Shown here in pieces: positions 1 through 11,080 of a DNA stretch of 64,000 bases. How positions within the stretch are numbered: position 1 is the stretch's first letter; the number at the start of each line of letters is the position of its first letter. The stretch is taken from assembly GCA_001643675.2 (NCBI GenBank), contig LSRY02000006.1, positions 1,986,501-2,050,500 on the forward strand, in the 5' to 3' direction. The stretch comes from Monocercomonoides exilis. Taxonomy: Eukaryota > Preaxostyla > Oxymonadida > Polymastigidae. The notes beneath the pieces were generated by a model. It was not told where the DNA came from. It ran no database searches and was given only the letters and a program-made list of their open reading frames with translations. The position numbers and the translations under genes are program-made.

Positions 1-3000
1 AATGAGCCGAGGAATAAGATTGGCACATGCATATGGCTTGATCACATCCCAGAAGCCGTCACTTGCTGCCACACACCACAGCGGCAGAGGAGCATCCACA
101 CTCACAGAGCTTTCACCTTCTTTCCTTTCATTTTCTCTTTCTGCTTCTTCATCCACACAGAACCGCACATGCTTTTCAGCAGGCTCCAACTTCACCAGTT
201 TCGTAGCAGCCAATGCGATTGTCTGGGGCGACTGGAAATCTCCTATTGATCGTGTGACCATCATGCCATTCACACGAACAGTGGTGCCAGCATCGCCTCC
301 TTCTTCCCCTTCTCCTTCGCCTTCGCCGCCCTTTTTGCGGTTCGGCATCTCCACCACGTCTGCCCCTTCTTTGCGGCAGCGCTCCACTTCAGCAGGATTT
401 GTGGAGACGTGCCGCTCTGTCATCTCAACAGGGAAAGAAAGAGAAGAAGAAGAAGAGGAGGAAGAAGAATAAGAAGAAGAATTCTCCTTTGTTGATGGAG
501 GATATGAAGAAAAGAGCCAACACTCTGAATCTCCCACATTCCCACTCACAAGTTCATATGACCCACCAACTGTGTATGAATCAAAACGACACAGTTCTGC
601 CTCTTCTGCTTTCTCTCCTTCTTCGCTCTCTGTTTTTTCCTCATTCTGATTATCCTCAGAAGATGTTTCATTCATCCATTTCTTCATGTCCTTCTCTGTC
701 ACTTTTCGCAGCTTCCCTTCCAACTGCCTTGCCATCGTTTTTTCGCTCAGCGGTGCCACAATCGACTTCCCATTCCCATCAAAGTGCTCATTCCCTGTGT
801 TCAGCACCACACCCGTGGCAGTTGCCCCTGCCATTGTATAATACTCCTTCCCGTTCACCTCTTCTCCTCCCATCCCGTTTGTCCCAATTCCTCCTTTTCC
901 TTCTCCCATCTCTGCATCAATCGCCTTGATTGTGTTGCGCAGCACCTCCTCCAACGACGGGCTGCCGAGCATCGCTGCTGCTGCCAGCTTCTCATACTCC
1001 TCCAGAAAAATTGGGCAGAAGCGCATTTTGGCGAAGTGTGCTGCTTCTCTCCCCCGCTTGCCGTCGAACGAGTGCCCGTCAAACACACAAATGCCGCTCC
1101 GCACAGGAAACGTGCCTGTGAAAGAGAAGCCATTCACATCGTCCTCCATCGACTTCTTGTTCCTGTCCACTGCACTCCCAATGGAAGACTGCAGAGTCAC
1201 CACTCCACTCCAGTTGCGCGGAAGAGCCTTCTGCTTTTGAGCTAACCTCGAAGATTGAACTGTCTTTTGTTTATTATTATCATCAGCAGCAACAGCAACT
1301 GCAACAGCAATCTCTGCTGGCACAGACAATTGTTCACTGTCTTGCTGTGTGGAGGAAATAGCCAAAGACGATGATTGCTGCTTTGCTGCTTCGGAGGGTG
1401 CTTCTGCTGGATATGCCAATTGACTGTCAGAAGAAGCAGAAGCAGCAGTAGGAACAACGTGAATGTCGCTTTGTCCGTCTTTTCCGATGAAGATGTCAGT
1501 CAGAAGATCTGACTGCTCCAGCTGAGTCACCTGCATCAGTCCTGTTGTGTCAAGAGATGTTGACAGCAGAGACGAGGAAGACGAGGAAGAAGAAGAAGAA
1601 GATGATGATGATGAAGCTGAAGCAGGAGAACTTGAAGATTCATCTGCAGTGACTGCCTTTTCGTTATCAGATGTCGTCTCCTTTTGTTCTGCAGCTGCTT
1701 CGTCTGTTTTTGTTTGCTCTGGCTGTTTTGGAGGAAGAGTGAGCTGTGCAATGACTTTCCACATTCTGTCCATCTGCTCCTCGTATTCGTGTGACGTGAC
1801 AGCTGCCTGAGACAGTGAGTGTGGTCCTCTCAATGAGCTCGATGAGGCACGCGATGAAGAAGGCGTTGAAGAAGAAGAAGAAGAAGAAGCAGTCGATGGA
1901 CGGTTCATAACAGAATGTCGCGGAAGAGAAGATGTACTTGTGGGTTTTGGAGGTAATTCTGTGAAAAAGCAAAATTAATTTTGAATTTGAATTGAAAAGT
2001 TAAAAAGATAAAAAAATAGCGCTGACACAAATAATAACAGACCAGATCCAGGTGCATGTTGGTCCTTATGTTCGTCGTTCTTTGTTGATTGAACTTTTGC
2101 AAGTTGAGAAAGAACAGACGCAGTGACAACAGCTTTTTCTTCTTCACTCAAAAATCCTAAATGTTTGGTGACTTCTTGGCGAACAGTATTTTCCGTCCAT
2201 AAAACAGATTTTACTGTTCTTGTTGTACCGCCAAGAGAACGAAGTGATGATGAAGACGATGAAATTGCGCTGGTTCTAGGCTCCTTTTGCTGCGACGCGC
2301 TTGCAGGTCGATTTCCCGTTCCAAATCGTGACGGACGCGGAAGAGAGCTTGAAGAGCTGGATGGGGTGTGTGTTTTTGTCGTTGGTGTTGATTTTGTATC
2401 ACGTATCGGATGTCCCGAAGAAATTGGACGAGTCACTGTTGATGCTGTTTTGGCACTGGCTTTGATTGTTGGAATCCCCGTTGTGTGAGTTCCGTTTGTA
2501 GGTCGTGTGCTGGAAGAACCAAAACCTCTCCTAGTTGTAGTGGTTGATGCAACCGCTTTAGATGCAGTTGGAGGTCTTACTGAAGATGATGAGCTTCGAA
2601 CTCCCATCCTTTGAGTCGAAGAAGAATTCGCTCTTTGCGTTGAAGAGGAAAATCCAAATCGGCTACTAGAACCGAATGTGGACCTAGCTTTTGATGCTGT
2701 TTGCGGTCTAATTGAATGAGTTGAAATCAAACATGTAGATTTAGCGCTTGAAGTCGGACGGGCGGAAACAGAGCCAGAAATTGGACGCCTGATTGTTTGG
2801 CGAGATTGTAATGTGGTTGATGGATGTGAATTTAGTTCTTTTGCTTGATTCGCAGGTTGAGCTGAACGCTCATGAGAATGGCCTTCTGGAGGAAGAGGAG
2901 TTGCTGTTGGGTCATGAGTATGAGGTGAAACTTGAAAGGCATGTTGATTCGAATCCACAGGTGGTGGAGACAACGGCTTTTCTGTAGCCGCAGAAGCATC

Positions 3001-3154
3001 AGAAGAAACTTTGTGAGGTGAAGTCTGTTGAATGATCTGTGAAAAAAAACAATCAACTCAAAGAAAAAGAAAACAAAACTGTTTCCTGCTTAACTTCTGG
3101 CATGGTTTCATTTTGTCTATTTAAAGTGATTTCATTGCTTTCAATGGTTGTCAT
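1..3154 (-). CDS. PP2C-family (PPM) Ser/Thr phosphatase, 3' end cut by window start
   Basis: Metal-dependent protein phosphatase of the PP2C family; it removes phosphate from Ser/Thr. Three exons: 3154-3095, 3036-2043 and 1958 to the window start. The introns are 3037-3094 and 1959-2042. The N-terminal half is a long Ser/Thr-rich, probably disordered region. The catalytic half (about 1245 down to 1) carries family motifs in the right order: MEDD, a VFDGHS metal-binding motif, GATATGVVL, NVGDSECWLFS, an MTERH...EVERC segment, RVNGMMVTRSIGDF and WCVAASDGFWDVI. These equal the classical MED, DGHGG, GSTA, NVGDSR, RVNG...S/TR..GD and ASDG.WD motifs, so the enzyme is likely active. The glycines after DGH are replaced by SFDGKRG, and long acidic and Ser-rich inserts separate the motifs. 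The last DN motif lies beyond the window. The start ATG at 3154 opens a short exon that joins the next in frame. Confidence 0.9.
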
Positions 3155-3449
3155 GCCGAATTACCAGAGAATTTGGCAGATTTCGATGAATAAAAACACT
3201 TGATCGACAATATCCATAATCAAGTAATTTTTCTTTTCAAAAAAAACAAATGATTTTTCCGAATAGCGAAATTTGTCGTCTCTTGAATAATTTTTAACGT
3301 ATAATAAATAATCAAAGTTATCATATGTAATTTCAATTATGCACATTTTACAGCATTTGAATGCGGTTTAATAACTTTACTAATAACGGAATAACAATTT
3401 TAAAAACGAAAAAGTTCTCAAAAAAATTATCCTACATAAAAATTTATAA

Positions 3450-6034
3450 TTATTTCTTTTTAATTTTTTCTTTGTTATGACTTCCTTCTTTCACTGCTTC
3501 CTTTTTCTCAAGTTTCTTTTTCGGTTCTTTCCCAACTTTCGCTTTTGTCTTTTCCGAAGCCTGACTCATTTTCTGTTGTTGTACTCTTTGCACTGGGAAT
3601 GTATTATATCTCTTTAGTATTTCTTCTTTGCACCCGAGGAAAAGCTCTTTCCATTCTTCAGCATTCAACTTCTCATCGACATTCTCAAGCTCTTCCTTTG
3701 TAAAAGTATGTCTATTTGTGTGATGTTTGGCTTTACTACTTTGATTGCTTGTATCTTCATCATCCTCTTCCTTCTTTTGTTCAGCTTCTGAAATCTGTTT
3801 CATCAGAAGCATCTTCCTCCTCTCGTCTTTTGCTTTTCTTTCTTTGCGATGGCGCTCAATTTCTCCGCCTGTTGGCTCATTCATCCAATGAAATCGAGGG
3901 CGGTTTGGGAAAGTGTGTGGAATAATAGAAGAAAATGTGGTGGTTGGGGCAAATGTGGATAGCTGCTCTTGTTGGAGTGAAGAAGAAGAAGAAGAAGGTG
4001 GAGTTTGAGTTGGAGCTGATGATGAATCTGTTGTGAGCGGATTGATGTTGCATTGTCGTGTGTGTGGTGGGATAATCACTTCCATCAGATTGCTTATCAG
4101 CCCTGCATTGGAAATAAAACATTGTAAATAGAAAGGCAATAAAAATAATTTTGTAAAAAAAAGGACAGAAAATTCATAAATACAATCTCCAAATTATTAA
4201 TTTCAAAGCTCTTAACCATTCCCACTCATTTATTTAGTCTGATACCTTTGCTGTATCTGTTCACATGCTTTTCTTTGAGATCGTCCTTCAGATCATCCAC
4301 ATAAGTTGGCGGAAGATCGCGAATAAAGGACTTTCCTTGCACAATCTGCATCGCATCTTTCCTGTTCTGCTTCAGTCGCTTCCACTAAAATGCAAATGAG
4401 ATGGTTGAATTAAATGTTAAATAATTTAATATGTTGCAAGAGAAGGTGGGAAAATATAGAATTATTGGATAACATGATCAGTTGTGAATAAGAATGTATT
4501 TGAAGCAAAAACACAAATGCAACTCACTTAGATTACATGAAACTTTAAAGAAGGCTAAAATATTAAGTCTCATTTCACATATAAGCAAATCACTTGCATT
4601 TAGCACACCTTTAAAGTTTCAAGTGTCGAAGTGTTTGTGAGGAAAAGATAAACATGATAGAAAAAGAAGCTCAGCAATGCAATGCACAAGCAGACAGAGA
4701 ACATCACAGCTATCGAAGTCCACATGCGATGGTTCAGTATCACCTGTAGAAGCATTCATTGAAAAAAAAAAGGAATGTTAAAGAATTCATTAAATGCTTT
4801 ATTATCACTTGAACATCACACAGTCAGAGCAATTTTCCATCCAATTGTAATGACTTGCCCGTTACGCAATCTGACTTGCTTTCCAAACATGCCATCAGCA
4901 TTCACAAAATAATACAGAAGCTTGATTGCCACGTATGCTACATAAGCAGAAGCAATAGGTTAAGAAAGTGGAAATGAAACAAGAGAAAAAAACAGACCAA
5001 TGTACCCGCACGTCACTCCGTTCGTCAGCAAAAATAGCAAAAAATAACGATAATTTCCAGCACCAACACTAATTTTTTAATTTTTTTCAGCACAGTTATT
5101 GGTTAAATGTGAAGTATATTTTCAAATAACATATTGGCGATTCATGTAATATTTGTTATGTCAAATGTTGCAAAAGAGCGCAAACCAGTTATTAATCCTA
5201 TTTGTAAATAATATTTCGAAAAAGCTCATTAAAGATAGCATTTAAATGAACAACTTTAACACACCATGGGCAATGATGATCGTTTCTAGCTATGCAACAT
5301 CCACAAGTTGAGCAATGACGAGTTCGAGGTGGTCTAATAGTAATCATAGAACCAAATGAATGCATAAATAATTAACGAAAGATATTTCTAACAAATTATT
5401 TCACAAGCTTTATAATCCCGCAATGTTTGCAGAAGCGAACTTCTGAATGCAGATACCCATCGTATGGATATGCCTTTTCAAAAATTGGATAATTCAATTT
5501 TGTAACAACACCAGGATCTGCTTTGCATGCAACAATAAACGATACAATTGACAGCGTTATTCCAGCAAAAATAAAAATGCTTGGAACGTGGTTAAATAAA
5601 AAGGATTTTGTTTTAAAAAAATGACTTTATTCAAATAAAAGCAAACTTGTGAAGAGAGGACATATGCTTGCCATCAAGATACAAAAAAATTCCGAAGAAC
5701 CATGCAATATACATCCCAATAGCAAGACTCATGTAAAAAATCTCATGAAAAGAATATGATGCAATATTATTGAGGTGAAACAAAAGAAGATAGAACACAC
5801 TTGCATGCAAGGATTCTTCTCAAACATTATTTTATTGAAGCAAGCCTCAAAACAGTTTGGTGGGCGATAAGAGCGTCCATCTGATGTTTGTTCTTGTTTC
5901 TTTTGAGGATGGCAGAGAGCATAGAGCTTGTTAACAAAAGTTCCTCTGAACACTGGAAGCCCCCCAAAGATGAGCACGATCAACAGAAAAAACAAAAAGA
6001 CAATAAGCAAAGCCGAAATTATTTCTATCGACAT
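3450..6034 (-). CDS. DHHC-type protein S-acyltransferase (palmitoyltransferase), ten exons
   Basis: Integral membrane enzyme that transfers palmitate to cysteines of client proteins. Exons, 5' to 3': 6034-5801, 5741-5683, 5624-5409, 5333-5265, 5197-5186, 5068-4998, 4937-4822, 4743-4609, 4384-4246 and 4102-3450. They sum to 1704 nt (567 residues), exactly in frame. Seen: an N-terminal membrane anchor; two hydrophobic segments; a DPG motif; a cysteine-rich domain reading [23 protein letters not shown]; the catalytic DHHCPW followed by [13 protein letters not shown]; two more membrane segments; and the TTxE-like NTSTLETLK motif. The C-terminal cytosolic tail is Ser-rich, then Lys/Glu-rich, and ends in KIKKK. 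The intron after the zinc motif (5334-5408) uses a GC donor. The fifth exon is only 12 nt. The 5625-5682 intron is the least certain because its acceptor lacks a pyrimidine tract. Family assignment is firm; substrates are unknown. Confidence 0.92.
5186..5197 (-). other. 12-nt micro-exon of the DHHC gene
   Basis: The micro-exon encodes the end of W plus INN and the first two bases of C, in the conserved DHHCPW-INNC-VG stretch. It is flanked by introns 5198-5264 (GTGTGT...TAG) and 5069-5185 (GTTTGC...TAG). Leaving it out would remove exactly four codons from the most conserved part of the active-site domain without shifting the frame. Confidence 0.8.
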
Positions 6035-6563
6035 AAAACATAAATATCAAAAAGAAAATATTAAGGTTAGATAATCTTAAAACTTTTAATTCTCTATATC
6101 AAAATAGTGTTAATTTGATAAAAATTAAAATGCTTTAAAACAATTAAAGTGAGAATTGTCGGCATAAAGGACGATGACAATTTATGTATTTTAAGAGATT
6201 TCTCAAAACTTTCATCATAAAACAAAGTGTAATTATTCAGTATTCAATGTGTTGTTTTCATTGTTTTGCCACTCAATAAAATATTATTCATAAAATTTTG
6301 AAAAGAAATATCGAAATTAACTGTAAATAATTTTCAGATGATCAGAATTGCCATAAACTAATCCTTAAAAGAATAAATCATTATTTTAATCTTTTTTAGC
6401 TTTCAAAAAATACTTTCATATTAATTTTGGCATGGAAGTTAGCTTTCAAGTGTGTATTGTGTGTTATTCTTTTATTTAATTTTTTTTTATTCTGTGATTG
6501 TTTTTGTGTATATGACAATTTGCCATTTTAATCTTCATGCAAAAATATTGTAATATTCAGAAG
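6035..6563. other. Intergenic region between divergent genes
   Basis: AT-rich, with runs of T and A. It separates the DHHC gene (-) from the decayed gene at 6564 (+). It probably holds the DHHC promoter, but I see no defined motif. Confidence 0.5.
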
Positions 6564-7979
6564 ATGACAATTACAGAAAAGTTTTCAGGTATGCATGTTT
6601 TATTTTATTCGAATTTATGATGATTACGATTTTTCCATTTCTTTTTTGAAGAATTGTTTTCTGAGCTCGAAAGCTGCACCGAAATTGAAAGAAAACAAAA
6701 AATTGAAGAAATGAATGAAATAATTGACAAAATGTATGATGAAGAATTTAGATCAATTTTAGCAAAAGAACTGTTCGATACAATCGAAAAAATGATTGAA
6801 GAAGAGAAAATTTCGCTGGAAAATGCAATTTTTTTACTGAAACACTTTGGATATTGGATAGAGAATAAAAATATATGGATTGATATCTTTGAAGAATCTT
6901 TATTGAATAAAAGATTTGAGAAGATGATTATTGAAGAAAATATGAAAAACGAAGAAAAAAACGAAAAGTTTCTTGTTGATCTTTGTGAATGTTATGTTTT
7001 TCTTAGACATCATTTCTCATCTGAATTTCTTTCGATTTGAACTCGCTGTCTTGTAAAATATGCTTTGAGAAAAGAGGAAAAAGAGGAAGCGCAAAAAGAT
7101 GTAGAGATGGTATTGCTTGCTTTGAGCAATATTGCACAATTTGAGGCTTGATTCATTTTCTTAATTTGCATTAGTTTTTATGTTTTTTGATGATTTACGA
7201 ACTTAAAATTTATAGATTCTTGAAGAAAATCTAAGTTTGTATGATATTCAAGAAATCATCGAATATCATCAAAAGCACCACAATCTTACTCCATTGGCAT
7301 ATCAATCAGCTTGGGAGTTATTGATTACCAGATTTGATGACGAAGGAAGATTAAAACGAACGATTATTAGCAAGCTGCATTTTGTTGACGAAGTTACAAG
7401 AGAAATGGAACTTGCGTCAAAGAATGTGAATTCTAAGGAAAATGAAGAAAAAAAGAAGAAAAGCGAAGTAACAAAAGAAGAAACAATTTTAATTAGATGG
7501 CTCGAAACGCTTGATTCTTTCTTTTACTCGTTTAAGCAGATGAGAGAGGATTCTTCTTTCCTTGTTTGTTTCATTGCTCAGTTATTTCGAAAAGCAAAGG
7601 GTTGCCACGGAGAGATAACTGACCAAATCATAAGATCATTTCACAGTGCAATGGAAAATAAAGCAGTTAAAATTGGTTGTTTGTTGAAAAGTGGAGCAGT
7701 TGATGTTGTATTGAAGGATATAGTTCGGATGGATTTGATAAATCCATATATTTTGAGATATTTGTTTTTTTTTTTTTTGAAGATCTTTATGAAAGATTGA
7801 AGAAAAAGACGGAAAATGAAAGCAAGGATGCAAAGCGAAAAGAGATGAAAAGAAAGTTATGTGACAAGTTTGAGGATGAAGGATATAAAGACTTTTTAGT
7901 CGGATTACTTCATTGCAAAGTCAAAGAAGTATCTGGAAATTTTTTTGTGATAAATTATTTGCCTGAATATTTTGTTTAA
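6564..7979 (+). pseudogene. Decayed member of a putative oxymonad multi-copy family (Glu/Lys-rich helical-repeat protein)
   Basis: Reconstructed exons: 6564-6588, 6652-7145 and 7216 onward, with an intron at 6589-6651. The protein opens with MTITEKFS then ELFSELESCTE, and continues as a helical, Glu/Lys-rich, armadillo-like sequence (SLENAIFLLKHFGYW, VEMVLLALSNI, LTPLAYQSAWELL, then an acidic-basic hinge, ILIRWLETLD, EEGYKDFLVG-like end). From memory this order matches a large family in Monocercomonoides-type genomes; that match is not checked here. Two breaks disable it. There is an in-frame TGA at 7038-7040, with coding-like sequence continuing in the same frame (TRCLVKYALRKEEKEE). There is also a frame change at a 14-T run near 7765-7778. 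The second intron is best read as GC-AG (7146-7215); a GT donor at 7110 is the alternative. The homopolymer shift could be a sequencing error; the TGA less likely so. Confidence 0.65.
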
Positions 7980-8893
7980 TGCTGAACAACTTTCTTTTTT
8001 ATTCTCTTCATTTGCCAAAAGACATCTTACGCATTCGATAGAGCAATAAGGATATTTTGTATTTATTTTAAGCGGATGAAGAAATTATTTGAATTGTCGA
8101 GCTCATTTTTTGACTTATTCATCATCCGCAGATTCATGTTCGTTTGTCTCAATAATTTTTAGCAATTAGGCATGGTAGTCAAAATGTAAAGATTCCACCA
8201 ACGTTCAAAATTCAGAAGCGAAAAAAATTTATCAGAAAAAGAAAAAAGTTTCTTTTTCTCATTGCATATCGTTTTCTCTTCAATTATCTGCTATATATCT
8301 TCAAATATTCTCTTCATCTGTTCAAAAAATTCAAATTTCTGTGAATCTTTCAACGGAAAACTCAAAATGGATTTCGGTTTTGTGCGTAAAACATGTTTGA
8401 ATGAATAATTGGAAATGAATTCATTCGTTACGAATGAAGAATAACGAAAAACACTATTTTTCAAAAATTAAAACATTATTCTTTATATTTTCCTTTCAAT
8501 ATTCTTCATGCACTGCTTGTAAATTGCATTTTCTTTCTCTCTTTCCGATTTCATTGTGAACACAATAAAATAACATTTTCTCCGATCTTCTTCCAAAATG
8601 GTTCATTTGAGGCAAAATCATAAAATCCTCCATCATATGCTCCCTCATTGTTCTTCACAATCTGTTTCATATAAAATTATGTTTCATCCAATCTTCACTT
8701 CTCGCTCCGAAGTGGAAAGCGAGAGAATTAAAAAGTCGCCCAAATTTTTATCTTTGAGAAATTTGGAGCAACGCTCATTCACCTCTTTGTCATTCTTCTC
8801 CGTTAATTGAAAATAACTAATTTTTTTCCCTTAAGATCTCGTAAATTTTACAAAGACTTTTGGTGAAAATACTTAAAAATTGATCAAAATACA
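7980..8893. other. Gene-poor AT-rich stretch
   Basis: No convincing gene. A 70-codon open frame at 8598-8810 (+) has no recognisable motif or neighbouring splice pattern. Confidence 0.4.
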
Positions 8894-9058
8894 TTATTTA
8901 ATATTCTTTGGAGCTAGTTCTTTATTCAAATTTTGGAGATTCCCTACGATTTCATCAAACAAATAATCGCATAAATTGTTCAATTGATATCTCATGGTTT
9001 CAGTTACCGACTCAACAATATGTTGTGAAATGCTTTGGTAAAAATTGTAATTCAACAT
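8894..9058 (-). CDS. Possible small protein of 54 residues
   Basis: An ATG at 9058 opens a frame ending in TAA at 8894. It encodes an even, non-low-complexity sequence (MLNYNFYQSISQHIVE, then helix-rich text with NLCDYLFDEIVGNLQ). Composition looks more protein-like than random AT-rich DNA, where simple Lys/Phe/Ile runs dominate. No family is recognised and no introns are evident. It lies just downstream of the H3 gene on the same strand. It may equally be a remnant or chance. Confidence 0.3.
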   Translation of the reverse strand: MLNYNFYQSISQHIVESVTETMRYQLNNLCDYLFDEIVGNLQNLNKELAPKNIK

Positions 9059-9303
9059 TTTGATTACTTTTTAGCTAAATTTTTAGATTAGTTTCAATTT
9101 ATCTTCAATTATTATTATTGAATTAACTTTTTTTTTTATATTTGTTAATTTATTTCTTATTCTCTGTTAAATTTTTGAGATTACAAAATATTATAAAGTT
9201 CTTGAAATTTCTTAGTTATTTTATCATTTGTGTTCAATAACACAAATAAATAAAATGAAATGGAAAAACGGAAAATTTTTTCATTAAAAATCATTGATAC
9301 AAT

Positions 9304-9714
9304 TTACGCGCGTTCAGCTCTGATTCTTCTTGCAAGTTGCATATCTTTTGGCATGATTGTAACACGTTTTGCATGAATTGCGCACAAGTTGGTATCTTCA
9401 AACAATCCAACGAGGTAAGCTTCGCATGCTTCCTGAAGAGCTGCAACTGCTGAGCTTTGGAATCTCAAATCAGTTTTGTATTCTTGTGCAATTTCACGAA
9501 CAAGACGTTGGAATGGAAGCTTTCTAATCAAAAGTTCAGTGCTCTTCTGATACTTTCTGATTTCACGAAGTGCCACGGTACCTGGACGGAAACGATGGGG
9601 CTTCTTCACACCACCAGCTGCAGCTGCTGTTTTTCTTGCTGCTTTTGAAGCGAGTTGTTTGCGTGGAGCTTTAACACCAATTTGTTTACGAGAAACTTGC
9701 TTTGTTCTAACCAT
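9304..9714 (-). CDS. H3: Histone H3 variant with altered N-terminal tail
   Basis: Intronless, 136 codons, the canonical H3 length. The fold domain is near-canonical: [83 protein letters not shown]. The tail keeps Lys 4, 9, 14, 18, 23, 27 and 36 (numbered without Met). It differs from the common H3 tail at positions 1 (Val), 6-7 (Val-Ser), 10-11 (Gln-Ile in place of Ser-Thr), 13 (Val), 22 (Ser), 28 (Thr), 30 (Ala), 32 (Ala) and 41 (Phe). Position 10 therefore cannot be phosphorylated, whereas position 28 still could be. Within the core, the AVMAL segment reads AVAAL and the 'RGERA' end reads RAERA. No second histone gene is beside it. It is either the standard H3 of a divergent lineage or a variant copy. 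Confidence 0.97.
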   Translation of the reverse strand: MVRTKQVSRKQIGVKAPRKQLASKAARKTAAAAGGVKKPHRFRPGTVALREIRKYQKSTELLIRKLPFQRLVREIAQEYKTDLRFQSSAVAALQEACEAYLVGLFEDTNLCAIHAKRVTIMPKDMQLARRIRAERA

Positions 9715-10006
9715 TTTGAATTATTATTAGTTTGATAAAGATATATCAAATAAATTGAATGTTGATTAAATCATTTGGATTATATATATAACGGTGAGTA
9801 TGAAAAGATCACTTTGTGCACAAAACATTTTGATCAACACATTAACTTACTTATAAAGGTTTGGGATCTGCATAATTTTTCAAATCTTATTGGACAAGAA
9901 AATGAGGATGAATGAAAAAAAAATAGTCATGAACATATAATATCTCACTTTGGAATATTGTTTTTTGAATTGAATTAAAAAATGAAAAATGATCCACCCA
10001 CATTAA
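9715..10006. promoter_or_regulatory. Short divergent intergenic region between H3 and TFIIA gamma
   Basis: 292 bp separate two start codons that point away from each other, so any promoters must lie here. A run of alternating TA at 9781-9790 lies about 67 bp upstream of the H3 start and could be TATA-like. This is position-based inference only. Confidence 0.3.
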
Positions 10007-10129
10007 ATGAGCACAGATTATTTATATCGTCAATCAACAATTGGACGCTCGCTTATTGAATCTTTGAGCGAGATGATTGAACAAGGATTTTACAGTCCTG
10101 AAGAGGATGATATAATATTGGAAAAATAT
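10007..10129 (+). CDS. TOA2: TFIIA gamma subunit, first exon only (partial or pseudogene)
   Basis: The ATG at 10007 opens a frame reading MSTD then YLYRQSTIGRSLIESL, SEMIEQG and SPEEDDIILEKY. This is the conserved N-terminal helical half of the small TFIIA subunit (family form: LYR-x-TTLG-x-SL-x-ESLDELI). It ends at a plausible donor (GTATGA at 10130). The family normally continues for about 60 more residues with a TYRFCDNVWTF-like beta-sheet half. I could not find that in any frame over the next 2 kb. Either a further exon is too diverged for me to see, or the gene is truncated. TFIIA gamma helps TBP bind promoters in the nucleus. Confidence 0.7.
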
Positions 10130-10240
10130 GTATGATTTAATCATTTTTTTGAAATTTGTGTTTTTAATTGATGCTTTTATTTCATCAATTGCTGCTTCTA
10201 TCCCTATGCTTGTCTCAGCTATTAACTTCCTTTTCTCTTT

Positions 10241-10543
10241 TTGTATTTTCTCCGAACAATTAATGCGCTTCATCCCGAAGATGTGTTCCTGTCTACGATT
10301 CAGCTGTTGTATCACAACAGACTCGAAGAAGTACATGACAAAGCATCCCGTACAGTGAATCGTATATTGGAAGCATGTCTAAGAAAAACTATGTCATATC
10401 TTTACAGTCAAACTACTTCCTCAGAACGTTCAACCTCATTTCAAATAGCGTTGTGTGGTTCTTGTTCTTTCGAGAATACGCTTGTGGATGGTATAGTGTC
10501 TGTCTCACCCAGTTACCCACATCAGAGCACAGACCGTAGTTAA
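10241..10543 (+). other. Open reading frame of unknown nature
   Basis: A frame of about 100 codons with protein-like, non-repetitive composition (TINALHPEDVFLSTIQLLY, then LEEVHDKASRTVNRILEACL). It sits where the second half of TFIIA gamma should be, but matches neither that family nor anything I recognise. It could be a diverged or chimeric remnant. Confidence 0.25.
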
Positions 10544-10682
10544 GCATTCTTTGCAAACCGACTTCCAAAGAACGTTACAATCTTCTGGATCTTCTTTGTG
10601 CCTGTCCATGCTATCTATCCTTGCTGATCTGTCTCTGCGTTCCAAAACTTCATAACAAAACATTCGTCAAAGACTTCTTCGT

Positions 10683-11080
10683 TCATTGCAACTTGCAGGT
10701 GAAGTGTTTGTGCAATATGATGGAAAGGGGGGTTGTTCGACCTTTCTTGTGCGCAGCATTCAATGAGTTCAGCAACACTTTTATCTCCATTCCTTCGTCC
10801 ACAGCAAACGTGGTTATGTTTCTTGTGCATTCGTTTGCATTGATAGATAACGTGAGACGAAGATGAAGTTGTTTGTGGAATTTCCATTTCTTTTGTTCTA
10901 CTTCTTCAACATTTTTGACTTCTGTGACCATCTTGAAATCACCAAGTCCGGTAGTTTTTATGTGTTAAGATTTTTTGATCTCCTTCGCTTCCTCCTTCTC
11001 TCTCTCTTCTTCTTCTTCATTTGCTTCTGTTTCTTCATCTTTTTGTTGCATTAATCGTATTTGTCTATCTCATTTACGGA
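10683..11080 (-). pseudogene. Degenerate minus-strand coding remnant, unidentified
   Basis: On the minus strand, stretches of protein-like sequence are linked across stop codons: an acidic Glu/Lys run (about 11060-10960), a stop, then MVTEVKNVEEVEQKKWKFH and NITTFAVDEGMEIKVLL down to 10683. No domain is recognised. Confidence 0.3.

Noticed and set aside
1536-1972. Several open frames opposite the PP2C gene rich in Leu, His or Asp
   Set aside because: They are antisense readings of Ser/Glu-rich triplet repeats in the coding exon.
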